The translations under genes were made by a program, and so were the position numbers. DNA of 64,000 nucleotides from a bacterium (GTDB lineage Bacteria > Verrucomicrobiota > Kiritimatiellia > CAIKKV01 > CAITUY01): the NCBI GenBank assembly GCA_037128595.1, contig JBAXWB010000006.1:1-64000 (forward strand), written 5' to 3'. This document shows positions 34,894 to 42,663 of this stretch, one piece after another (within the stretch, counting starts at the first letter, position 1; every line of letters starts with the position of its first letter). The notes beneath the pieces were generated by a model. That model was not told the DNA's origin. It worked only from the letters and a program-made list of their open reading frames with translations, and searched no databases.

Positions 34894-36612
34894 ATGAAAA
34901 TGAGTCACTCATTCCTCGCTAGCCTGATGGCGCTCACTTTGCTCGCCACGGAATCACACGGGGCTCCTGCCGCGCCCCTTCCCCACAGTTGGCTTTACCT
35001 GCAGACGGGCTTGCTTCCAGAAAAACACATGGCTGAAACCATGGCGTTGCTGCAGCGGATTGCCGCCGAGGGTTATACCGGCGTGGTATTCAATGATTTC
35101 AAATTCATGCGCTGGGATTCTGTCCCGGATATCTACCGGAAGCATTGGCAAGAGCTGCATGACACCTGCCTCCGGCTGAAGCTCGATCTGGTGGCTGCGG
35201 TCATGCCCATGGGCTATTCCAACAGCCTCCTCAGCCGCGATCCGAACCTGGCCGAGGGGCTGCCGGTACAAGGTGCCCCCTTCATCGTCCGCAACGGAAC
35301 CCTGGTCCCGGACGAACGTATCGATTTCCGTAATGGTAGCTTTGAGACGTTTCATGCCAACACCCCGGAGGGCTGGAAATTCACCGACGAGCCCGGCTCG
35401 ATTTCATTCAGGGATACGAATGTCTTTCACGAAGGGCACGCCTCACTCCGCATGCAGGAGGTGGCCAAATTCGATCCTAAACACCGGCACGCCCGGGTCT
35501 GCCAGACCCTGCACCTTCAGCCGTTCCACGCCTACCATGTGTCCGTAGCCGTCAAAACACGCGACTGGGTCGCAGACGATACCCGTGTCATGGTCCTAGG
35601 CGAAAAAGGACAAACCCTGAATTTTCAAACTCCCGTGTTCGAGCGGACTCAGGATTGGAAAACCGTCGACATCACCTTTAATACCCTGGACTCCTCTACG
35701 GTGACCCTCTATCTGGGTACCTGGGCGGGGGAAAGCGGCACCATCTGGTGGGACGATGTCCGGATTGAGCCGGCCGGATTCATGAATGTACTCCGGCGGC
35801 AAGGGGCCCCGCTACAGCTCTCCAGTGCGGATGGCACCGTGAGATATCAGGAAGGGCGCGATATGGAACCCGTATGCGACCCGCTGATGGGAATGGATCC
35901 CTGGGCAGGCGACTACAGTTCGTGGCATGCCAGACCGGTCGTTCGCCTTCTCCCCGGCGGAACCCTCAAGGAGGGACAGCGGGTCCAGGCCGACTATTAC
36001 CACGCCGCCATCATTTATGATGGCCAGGTCCCCTGCTGCATGAGCGAACCCAAGGTCTACGAGATCCTGACCGAGCACATCAAGCAGGTGCGTGATGCGG
36101 TTCACCCGGATGGCTATATGATGATGCATGATGAAATCCGGATTCAAGGCTGGGATGACTCCTGCAAACGGCAAGGAGGCGAACCCGCCCGGATTCTTGG
36201 AAACAACGTCCGCCATTGCGTCGAGATCATCAAGGCGGCCGATCCCGGGAAGCCCCTTTTCATCTGGTCCGACATGTTTGATCCCACCCACAACGCCCGC
36301 AAGACGGGTGCCTATTACCTGGTGAAGGGGGAGGGTCCCTGGTATGGCGCCTGGCAGGATCTCCCCGCCGAAGTGACGGTGGTGAGCTGGCAAATGGACC
36401 CCAAAACCCGGCGCCAGTCGCTGGAACATTTTGCCCGGCTCGGCCACAAACAAATCCTGGCCGGCTATTACGATGGCGATCCCAAAATGATTGCCGCCTG
36501 GCTCAAAGACACCAGCGGGCTTCAAGGGGTGGACGGCGTGATGTACACCACCTGGCAAAGTAATTTCAAGCACACCCGGGAGTTCGTGGACAGCGCCATC
36601 CAGTCACCGTAA
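34894..36612 (+). CDS. Secreted glycosidase-like protein with inserted carbohydrate-binding module
   Basis: Signal peptide of ~24 residues (MSHSFLASLMALTLLATESHG then APA). The first ~140 residues and the last ~230 form a split TIM-barrel-like domain of the GH20/family-29-like type, with AAEGYTGVVFNDF and the acidic pair in MMMHDEIRIQGWDD. Between them, residues ~150-290 form a beta-sandwich of the CBM-like type (WKFTDEPGSISFRD ... GTWAGESGTIWWDDVRIEP). The barrel carries likely catalytic Asp-Glu in HDEIR. The substrate is unknown; it may act on polysaccharide outside the cell. It is the first gene after the amt operon terminator. Confidence 0.65.
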   Translation: MKMSHSFLASLMALTLLATESHGAPAAPLPHSWLYLQTGLLPEKHMAETMALLQRIAAEGYTGVVFNDFKFMRWDSVPDIYRKHWQELHDTCLRLKLDLVAAVMPMGYSNSLLSRDPNLAEGLPVQGAPFIVRNGTLVPDERIDFRNGSFETFHANTPEGWKFTDEPGSISFRDTNVFHEGHASLRMQEVAKFDPKHRHARVCQTLHLQPFHAYHVSVAVKTRDWVADDTRVMVLGEKGQTLNFQTPVFERTQDWKTVDITFNTLDSSTVTLYLGTWAGESGTIWWDDVRIEPAGFMNVLRRQGAPLQLSSADGTVRYQEGRDMEPVCDPLMGMDPWAGDYSSWHARPVVRLLPGGTLKEGQRVQADYYHAAIIYDGQVPCCMSEPKVYEILTEHIKQVRDAVHPDGYMMMHDEIRIQGWDDSCKRQGGEPARILGNNVRHCVEIIKAADPGKPLFIWSDMFDPTHNARKTGAYYLVKGEGPWYGAWQDLPAEVTVVSWQMDPKTRRQSLEHFARLGHKQILAGYYDGDPKMIAAWLKDTSGLQGVDGVMYTTWQSNFKHTREFVDSAIQSP

Positions 36613-36691
36613 TGCCCTCTTGGAACCCTGCATTCGAATCTTGCCGTTCACTCCTCAAAATGGCAGGGTTGAAACTCATAGGGAGAGCACC

Positions 36692-37042
36692 ATGATTCGA
36701 AAATTTGCAGAGAGAACAGTAGAGAGCCGGCCCGCCATGAGAGGGGGGGCAGGAACGGTAACGATCCGTCACTATTTTCAAAAAGAGGAAATTACGGCTA
36801 AAACGCGGCTCTGCGCCGCCCTGACCATTCCCCCCGGCGCGAGCATCGGCCCGCATCAGCACGAGGGCGAGGATGAGGTCTATATCGTCACCAGGGGGAC
36901 CGGATTGCTGGATGACGGAAAAACCCAAACCCCCGTCACGGTCGGGGACGCGATCCTGACGGGAAATGGAGAATCTCACTCCATCTCAAACACCGGCGTG
37001 ACCGATCTTGAAATCATTGCCGTCATTATGTGCTATGCCTGA
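36692..37042 (+). CDS. Single-domain cupin protein
   Basis: A 116-residue cupin with the metal motif GPHQHEGEDEVYIVTRG (two His and Glu, residues ~53-61), the second motif GDAILTGNGESHSISN, and a conserved Gly-rich turn. Metal-binding small cupins act as isomerases or dioxygenases; no function assigned. The start ATG follows AGGGAGAG. Its stop overlaps the ATG of the next gene, so it probably works with the alcohol dehydrogenase. Confidence 0.8.
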   Translation: MIRKFAERTVESRPAMRGGAGTVTIRHYFQKEEITAKTRLCAALTIPPGASIGPHQHEGEDEVYIVTRGTGLLDDGKTQTPVTVGDAILTGNGESHSISNTGVTDLEIIAVIMCYA

Positions 37043-38201
37043 GCGCCCACCCATCTTGCCCAACACCCTGGTATTTCCTGAAAAGACCCTTACAGGGCGT
37101 GGCATGCGATTCTTGTTATTCCAGGAATGCCGCCGCTTCGGCTTGCGCGGACTGGTCGTCCATGGCGCCGCCCTGGAACATCAGGGAGGGCTGTCCGCCC
37201 TGCTCGCCAAAAGTCCAGACGACATGGTCATCCAGACCCTCCGCCATCAGGGCGACGAACCCACCCTGCAGCAGGTTGCCGCGCTGATCCAAATGGCCCA
37301 GGCCCATCAGGCCCACTGGATCGCAGGCATCGGAGGAGGCAGCATTATGGATCTGGCGAAGGCGGCCGCCGCCCTGGCAGGGGCCCCTCACCCACCCGCC
37401 TATTATCATGACGGCGGCCCGATCCCGGAGACTGGCCTGACGTTCATTGCCATCCCCACCACGGCGGGAACAGGCGCCGAAGCCACCCTCAACTCAGTAC
37501 TGACCAATGAGATCAGTGGCACCAAGAAATCCATCCGCGCGGCAGGCATGATGGCCCGCATCGTGATCCTGGATCCGGATTTGCTGGCGTCCTGCCCCAA
37601 GGCCGTGATCGCCGCTTCAGGGATGGATGCCTTGACCCAGGCCATCGAGGCCTATACCAGCCGCCATGCCACGTGGTTGAGCGACGCGCTCGCCCTGGAG
37701 GCGACCACCCTGATCGCCACCCATCTCGAACCGGTGTACCAGAATGCCGCCTCCCCGGATGCCGAGCCGCTGCTGGTCGGAAGCTATCTGGCCGGAGTGG
37801 CACTCTCCTTTGCCCGCCTTGGCGTCGTGCATGGCATGGCCCATCCGCTCGGCTCACTCTATCACCTGCCCCACGGCGTGGTCTGTGCCGCCTGCCTGCC
37901 CTATGCCATTGAGCTTAACCGCGCCGCCTATGCCTCCAAGTATGACACCTTGAGTTCAGTCCTGAACGGGGATCTGCTGGAAAGTATCTTGACTCTCAAG
38001 AAGCGGCTCCAGATGACCTCCCCGTTCCGGGCGCGCCCCCTGCGTGAAGCCGACCTCATTATCCGGGAGACACTGGCCTCCGGTTCGACCCTGGCCAACC
38101 CCAAACTCATCACCCGTACGGATGTCGAGTGGATGCTGGAACGGATTTTCAGTGATGACTCCACGAGATCTCCGAGAATCTTCCCAAACGAAAGCCTATG
38201 A
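37035..38201 (+). CDS. Iron-containing alcohol dehydrogenase
   Basis: Group III metal-dependent alcohol dehydrogenase of 388 residues. Features: GIGGGSIMDLAKAAA NAD-binding loop, AIPTTAGTGAEAT, GMDALTQAIEAYTSRHAT, and metal ligands in VHGMAHPLGSLYHLPHGVV. ATG 37,035 overlaps the TGA of the cupin gene (bases 37,040-37,042). Related to 1,3-propanediol and lactaldehyde/propanediol dehydrogenases, so it may reduce an aldehyde made in the sugar pathways here. The C-terminal ~30 residues are atypical. Confidence 0.85.
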   Translation: MPERPPILPNTLVFPEKTLTGRGMRFLLFQECRRFGLRGLVVHGAALEHQGGLSALLAKSPDDMVIQTLRHQGDEPTLQQVAALIQMAQAHQAHWIAGIGGGSIMDLAKAAAALAGAPHPPAYYHDGGPIPETGLTFIAIPTTAGTGAEATLNSVLTNEISGTKKSIRAAGMMARIVILDPDLLASCPKAVIAASGMDALTQAIEAYTSRHATWLSDALALEATTLIATHLEPVYQNAASPDAEPLLVGSYLAGVALSFARLGVVHGMAHPLGSLYHLPHGVVCAACLPYAIELNRAAYASKYDTLSSVLNGDLLESILTLKKRLQMTSPFRARPLREADLIIRETLASGSTLANPKLITRTDVEWMLERIFSDDSTRSPRIFPNESL

Positions 38202-38279
38202 CCCGAACCCGCTTTGCGTTATAGTTTTTCCGCGCCGAGAAGATAACGCCAGCGGATACGTAGCGCGCCAGGAGATAAA

Positions 38280-38669
38280 ATGACAGGAGATACCATGAAG
38301 CAATTGATCAGATTAACCGGGGGGATACTGACACTCCTCCTGATCACCTCTTGCTCCACCCCCATCCTGAAGTCAGGTACCTCGAGTCTGGCAATCCATA
38401 TTCTGCCTGAGCCAAATAATCAATGGCAAACGGCTAAGATTTTCCTGAATGGACAATGCGTAGAAACGGCGTTTCCAGATGACAACCTGAAAACATTTGA
38501 TCTGGCCCCGGGGAAATACGACGTAAAGATTGTCACCCCTGGCTACCAGACGTGCACTGAAAGCGTGTCGCTGATTGACGGCCGGAAACAACAATATATT
38601 GAATTCCGCCCGAAAAAGGGGAGGGACGAATCCCTCAACGCGGCCATTGATCGATTCTTCAGTAAATAG
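38280..38669 (+). CDS. Lipoprotein with PEGA-like domain
   Basis: Lipobox LLLITSC at residues ~19-25 follows a basic hydrophobic leader, so the mature protein is anchored by its Cys. The remaining ~100 residues resemble a PEGA/carboxypeptidase-regulatory-like beta-sandwich (KIFLNGQCVETAF, LAPGKYDVKIVTPGYQ). Two possible ATGs at 38,280 and 38,295 each follow AGGAGAT, and the second gives the more usual leader. Function unknown. Confidence 0.7.
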   Translation: MTGDTMKQLIRLTGGILTLLLITSCSTPILKSGTSSLAIHILPEPNNQWQTAKIFLNGQCVETAFPDDNLKTFDLAPGKYDVKIVTPGYQTCTESVSLIDGRKQQYIEFRPKKGRDESLNAAIDRFFSK

Positions 38670-38723
38670 CCAAGGAGTCGGTGACCCGGAAATATCCAGA
38701 AGCCCGAGGGACGGGTCCCGGGA

Positions 38724-39365
38724 CTATTTCGAGCGGAGGCGAACGCCGCAATCCATGAAGTAAACCGTAAGGGTACGACCATCCCTATGGAAGGACTCCG
38801 GAATGGTGGTGAATGGGCCTGGAATTGATGAGGGGGCCAAACCGGCCGGATTATCCAGAATCCAGCCACAGTCCAGAACCGTTTTGAGGCACTGGCGGTA
38901 GTGTTCAAGGGTTACGTGATTCACCACGACATTACACAGCCAAGGGCCTTCAGTGGGAAGGATGTCCCCTTTAAAATAGGCCTGCGGCCAAAGCTGGCGC
39001 AGTTTCTGGATCTCGGGACGCTCTTCACGTTGCACGACGGGTTTCGGGGGCAGATCTGATTGATGGGTTAGGTCATAGGGCAGGCAGATTGTGTCGACGA
39101 CTGCGGAGAGCGCACCATCGCCAATACAGAGGGGAATTGCAATGGGCGAAATGAACACCATGAAAGGCCAGGTTTCGCGATCGAAAAGCCCCTTAGCGAA
39201 GGTCACTGTCAACCCGCCATCGACCCGGGTGCCAGCATAGAGTCCCTCGGTTTCTTTCCCGGTAATCGCCCCTGTTCGGACTGAATAGGATGCGCAACCG
39301 GTGGCGATAATGAAGCACACACAGGCCAGCGCCAGGTTAACAAGTCCAAGTTTCATCTGTCTCAT
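38724..39365 (-). CDS. YceK/YidQ-like lipoprotein
   Basis: Lipobox ACVCFIIATGC with lipidated Cys at residue ~24. The following ~95 residues show the YceK/YidQ-like pattern (SVRTGAITG, GLYAGTRVDG, ALSAVVDTICLPYDL), which identifies a family of small enterobacterial lipoproteins of unknown role. The remaining ~100 residues extend beyond that family. The start ATG follows GAGGTTAGC. It lies convergent to the PEGA lipoprotein gene. Confidence 0.65.
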   Translation of the reverse strand: MRQMKLGLVNLALACVCFIIATGCASYSVRTGAITGKETEGLYAGTRVDGGLTVTFAKGLFDRETWPFMVFISPIAIPLCIGDGALSAVVDTICLPYDLTHQSDLPPKPVVQREERPEIQKLRQLWPQAYFKGDILPTEGPWLCNVVVNHVTLEHYRQCLKTVLDCGWILDNPAGLAPSSIPGPFTTIPESFHRDGRTLTVYFMDCGVRLRSK

Positions 39366-39460
39366 CGCTAACCTCGCTGCCCTGTTGATTCAGGAAGTGG
39401 CCTCGCCACATCCAGCCCTACCCCTCCTTCAGATAACGCGAGGCCCTAGGCATAATCCGA

Positions 39461-39721
39461 ATGACTCTGCCACATTCAATCGCTAGCTTAAAGCTTATTT
39501 TAGCTAGTAGTTATGTGGCTTTAAGCCTGAATTTGCCCAGAGAGGCGATAAAGGAGCTGAAACGCATGCCCGCGCCGTCAGAGGAGGCCGGAGCGGCATG
39601 GGCGAAGATGCGCGACCGGGTTGTAACATTAATGCGGAAAGTTAAGGAGATGGTTGAACCTCAGACAGTCGAGGTGATTTACGTAGCGGAAAATGAGGCT
39701 TGCGTTTGTAAGAAGAAATAG
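39461..39721 (+). CDS. Small hypothetical protein, low support
   Basis: 86 codons encoding a Lys/Glu/Met-rich peptide with C-terminal CVCKKK. The middle (REAIKELKRMPAPSEEAG) is helix-like. There is no clear ribosome binding site or family. It lies 32 bp upstream of the AbiEi gene on the same strand. It could be a remnant or a chance frame. Confidence 0.25.
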   Translation: MTLPHSIASLKLILASSYVALSLNLPREAIKELKRMPAPSEEAGAAWAKMRDRVVTLMRKVKEMVEPQTVEVIYVAENEACVCKKK

Positions 39722-39753
39722 GCATTTTTTCTTACAGAAATCAGGTTACAGAC

Positions 39754-40365
39754 ATGCATCAAAGCATTGAAAACAATGTGGTTAGCAGGATTTACGGCAA
39801 TGGGAGGGGTTGGGCCTTTTCCCAAACCGATTTCAATGGTCTTGGCACACGCAGTGCCATCGACGTCGCCCTATATCGTCTTTTGGAACGGGGGACCATC
39901 CGCCGAGTGATCCGGGGGATCTACGACTATCCGAAATACAGTGAAGCGTTGTCGCGTGAACTGAGTCCAGATATAGATCAGGTGGCGCGCGCGCTGGCAC
40001 GGAAATTCGGCTGGCGCATCCAGGCAACAGGCCCCGCTGCACTCAATCTGCTTGGATTGTCCACCCAGGTGCAGGGGCGTATCACCTACCTCTCTGACGG
40101 ACCGGACCGGACTTATACCGTGGTAAATCAGGAACTTGGCTTCGAGCACACGGTTCTCAAGGAAGCCGGCTTCAAGTGGCGGGAGAGTTCCTTGTTGGTC
40201 CAGGCGTTAAAAACACTTGGGCCAGACAGAATCAACGCAGACACTGTGCTGAAGCTGCGCCGAATCTTTGATGCCGCGATGAGGGGGAAGATTTTGAAGG
40301 ACACGCGGACAGCGAGCGGCTGGATCCATGATACGATTCTACGCATCTGCCAGGAGGAAATCTGA
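39754..40365 (+). CDS. AbiEi-type antitoxin (DUF6088)
   Basis: 203 residues with an N-terminal winged-helix (SAIDVALYRLLERGTIRRVI then GIYDYPKYSEAL) and the C-terminal antitoxin domain (RKFGWRIQATGPAALNLLGL, GRITYLSDGPDRTY). Known AbiEi members bind and repress their own promoter and neutralise the AbiEii nucleotidyltransferase in an abortive-infection system. Its TGA overlaps the ATG of the toxin remnant (TGATG), the usual operon layout. It appears intact. Confidence 0.85.
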   Translation: MHQSIENNVVSRIYGNGRGWAFSQTDFNGLGTRSAIDVALYRLLERGTIRRVIRGIYDYPKYSEALSRELSPDIDQVARALARKFGWRIQATGPAALNLLGLSTQVQGRITYLSDGPDRTYTVVNQELGFEHTVLKEAGFKWRESSLLVQALKTLGPDRINADTVLKLRRIFDAAMRGKILKDTRTASGWIHDTILRICQEEI

Positions 40366-40574
40366 TGGATCGCATTGCCACATGGCCTGCAAGAGACCGC
40401 GCGGATCTGATGCGTGAAGCTGGCGCGATGAAAAGGATGCCGCCGGAGCATGTGATGAAGGCGGTCGTGCGGGATTACGACGGAATGCGCCTCATGATCT
40501 ACGGGGAACGTCCGGATTTCGATGAGATCATGACCGGATTGAAGGCACTCGAAACGAAAATCAATGCGCTCTGA
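40365..40574 (+). pseudogene. AbiEii nucleotidyltransferase toxin with internal in-frame deletion
   Basis: The first ~25 residues (MDRIATWPARDRADL) match the AbiEii N-terminus and the last ~40 (VVRDYDGMRLMIYGERPDFD and following) match its C-terminus. The catalytic middle of about 200 residues, with the nucleotidyltransferase motifs, is missing. The junction is in frame, so this is a clean internal deletion of the toxin while the antitoxin is kept. It is likely inactive. Confidence 0.85.
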
Positions 40575-41181
40575 TCCCGTTGACCGGTGGGCATTGCAAC
40601 ACTGAGCGCGTCCGAAACCCGTCACAAACCCTTCAAACCCGCCACGAGTTCCCCTGCCGGGTGTTTCGAATTTAGACGCACTGCGTCTATAATTGAACAA
40701 GGATCACAGGAATGACCTATGAATTCGCTTCCCCAAGCCTGAACGTATTCCGTTTAGCGCTATTTTTTTGAGTCTCATGCAATACACTCAAGCGTACTTG
40801 CGTCTCATGAAGTGGCGTTTCACGAGACGCAAAGAGGGGATGGCTCATAATTGGCTCAAACGGCTCATTTGGCAATGGTGCGGCCAGCGATCTGGCGCAA
40901 GATGTTCTCTCCAGTATATGCGGGCGTATTTCAAAAGTTTCAATTTAGGGACGCAGTGCGTACCGAATTGAGTTGGACGCACTACCTCGCATTATTGCGC
41001 ACGGCAGACGCCGCCCGCTAAACTGGACATTAACCGGACAAACAGGACATCGGCGGATTTCCAACTGTTAAAGCGGGTTGATTAATTTGGTATTCTTCCC
41101 TCCATGAAAACCACTCAAATAACGAATACTGTGCAGCATGTTGGGAACGACAATAACTGGACAACCTTTAGAGGAGGAAAT
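40575..41181. repeat. Intergenic region with two ACGCA-N-TGCGT palindromes
   Basis: No gene. It contains AGACGCA-C-TGCGTCT (40,674-40,688, perfect 7+1+7) and ACGCA-G-TGCGT (40,951-40,961), each preceded by AATTTAG and followed by an AATT, so they look like two diverged copies of one element about 275 bp apart. Confidence 0.45.
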
Positions 41182-41382
41182 GTGCCCGCACGAGCGGCGG
41201 CTGCTTACCTGGGCGTCACCCTTCGGGAGCTCAAAGGCCTCCGAGCCCGGCGGGCGATCGCCTTCTACCGCATCGGGCATCGCACTGTGACTTACAACCT
41301 AAGGGAACTCGAAGCGTTCCTGAAAAAGTGTCGAGTGGCACCTGCGGGTGAGGCAATCGGAGCAGGGTGGAATTTGCAATGA
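41182..41382 (+). CDS. Small helix-turn-helix DNA-binding protein (excisionase/MerR-like)
   Basis: About 66 residues with ARAAAAYLGVTLRELKGL and AIAFYRIGHRTVTYNL, the pattern of the HTH_17/excisionase-like fold (helix, wing with Arg-x-Gly and Tyr). I place the start at GTG 41,182 because AGGAGG lies about six bases before it. The longer frame starting at 41,104 has no ribosome binding site. Function could be excision or regulation of an adjacent element. Confidence 0.6.
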   Translation: MPARAAAAYLGVTLRELKGLRARRAIAFYRIGHRTVTYNLRELEAFLKKCRVAPAGEAIGAGWNLQ

Positions 41383-41445
41383 ACGCCTGATTGAAATCAG
41401 CCATCGCCTGTGCCAGACTGTCGCCATTCTTGGGGAGAGAGGCAC

Positions 41446-42054
41446 ATGGCGAAAACCAACTACGTCCTGATCGACTACGAAAACGTCCAGCCGAAGGAGC
41501 TCACGCTCCTCAATGATGGATCATTCAAGGTCAAAGTGTTCGTTGGCCCGAATCAGGGGAAGATCCCGCTCGGCCTCGCCATGGCACTCCAAGAGTTGGG
41601 CGGCAATGCCGAGTATGTACTGCTCGAAACGGCTGGGCGGAACGCGCTCGACTTCCATATCGCCTACTACATCGGCGCGCTGTCGGTCCAGGATCCATCT
41701 GCGGGATTCCACATCATCTCGAAGGACTCCGGGTTCGATGCGCTGATCAAACATCTTGCGGGGAAAGGCATCGTGGTGAGCCGATCAGCCGGCATCGCCA
41801 GCATTGCCCGCCCGACCCCACAACCGGCTCTCGACACCCAGGTTCAGACCGCCGTCAAAGATCTGATTCGACGAGCCGAAACCAGGCCGCGGACAATGAA
41901 GACGCTCCGCAGCACATTACATGCACTATTCCGGAAACAGCTTTCCGAACAGGAACTGACAGCCCTTCTGGATGCTTTATGCAAGGAAGGCATGGTAAAG
42001 ATCGACGGCCTGAAGGTGGCATATGATTTGCCGGGCAAGGTTGAAAAGACGTAA
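41446..42054 (+). CDS. PIN-domain protein of the VLIDYENVQPK family
   Basis: A 202-residue protein with the acidic PIN-like nuclease pattern: TNYVLIDYENVQPKEL at the N-terminus, FVGPNQGKIP, ALDFHIAYYIG and FHIISKDSGFDALIKHL, each carrying the Asp residues expected for a Mg-dependent nuclease. A C-terminal helical region (~residues 125-200) may be a winged helix (KTLRSTLHALFRKQLSEQEL). The start ATG 41,446 follows GGGGAGAG. It is probably an RNase; its target is unknown. Confidence 0.75.
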   Translation: MAKTNYVLIDYENVQPKELTLLNDGSFKVKVFVGPNQGKIPLGLAMALQELGGNAEYVLLETAGRNALDFHIAYYIGALSVQDPSAGFHIISKDSGFDALIKHLAGKGIVVSRSAGIASIARPTPQPALDTQVQTAVKDLIRRAETRPRTMKTLRSTLHALFRKQLSEQELTALLDALCKEGMVKIDGLKVAYDLPGKVEKT

Positions 42055-42062
42055 TTTGTAAT

Positions 42063-42350
42063 TCACAGTCTGACCCCGGCCACGGCAAAGATCACACCAT
42101 CCGTAAAGTATCGCACCCGACAGCGCAGCAGCTCATTTATCGGTAATTTCCCCTTCAGCGCCACAACCTGCTCGACCGTATCCATGCTGAAGCCTGGCCG
42201 TATCGGTCTCCCCGCCGCCGTCACGCCTCGCGTTTCCCCTTTGATATAAAGTAATTGACGGTAACGCCCGGCCAGCTCGCTCCAGACGCCAGGCTCCCCT
42301 AACCGGTCAAAATCTAGTAGAAAATACCGCAGTTGGTCTTTCCTAGACAC
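42063..42350 (-). pseudogene. Remnant of a REP-associated tyrosine transposase (RAYT/Y1)
   Basis: 95 codons that match the C-terminal part of RAYT-type Y1 transposases, with the family-specific LLRCRVRYFTDGVIF preceded by VWSELAGRYRQLLY and VVALKGKLPINE. The catalytic HUH and Tyr regions are absent, and after GVIF the sequence is unrelated. It sits three bases from a REP-like palindrome (42,353), the expected partner element. Confidence 0.7.
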
Positions 42351-42352
42351 CT

Positions 42353-42378
42353 ATGCCGCCGGGACGTCGGCATCCACC
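42353..42378. repeat. REP-like palindrome next to RAYT remnant
   Basis: ATGCCGCCGGGACGTCGGCA then TCCACC (42,353-42,378), nearly identical to 43,981-44,006. It shares the GACGTCC core with the copies at 1197-1327 and 21,670-21,760. Confidence 0.75.
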
Positions 42379-42526
42379 AAATCTGCAAGCCGGCGAACTA
42401 CCGGAAACGGGGCGGCTGGGGACACCTATTTTATTCTGCTACCGCCGGCACGGCGGTTACTACAAAAGGACAAGTGGCAATCTGATGACCGCCCGGTGAA
42501 TTGTTGGGTTGCTAGGGAGAAAACCG

Positions 42527-42558
42527 AAGGCCCGCGTATACGTATACTGGCGGGCCTT
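42527..42558. terminator. GGCCCGC hairpin with nested GTATACGTATAC palindrome
   Basis: AAGGCCCGC (42,527-42,535) / GCGGGCCTT (42,550-42,558) encloses a perfect 12-bp palindrome GTATACGTATAC (42,536-42,547). It belongs to the same hairpin family as 1362 and 1444. No gene lies between 42,351 and 42,656. Confidence 0.55.
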
Positions 42559-42634
42559 TGTCGTTGGCGACAGGCCGATTACGGAAGCCTTCAGGGACAA
42601 ACAAACTATTCGCAAAATCATCGGCTTGACTATT

Positions 42635-42663
42635 TGCGCAATACGTTTTATCAGTATTGCGCA
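42635..42663. promoter_or_regulatory. Inverted repeat overlapping the start of the LacI-like gene
   Basis: TGCGCAATAC-GTTTTATCA-GTATTGCGCA, exact 10-bp arms. The last base of the right arm is the A of the ATG at 42,663. A second copy, differing by one base in the loop, lies at 44,042-44,070. Its position over the start suggests autoregulation of the LacI-type protein. Confidence 0.6.

Noticed and set aside
40768-40971. Possible small gene between the AbiE locus and the HTH gene
   Set aside because: No ribosome binding site, Trp/Arg/Met-rich translation, and one end overlaps a palindrome.
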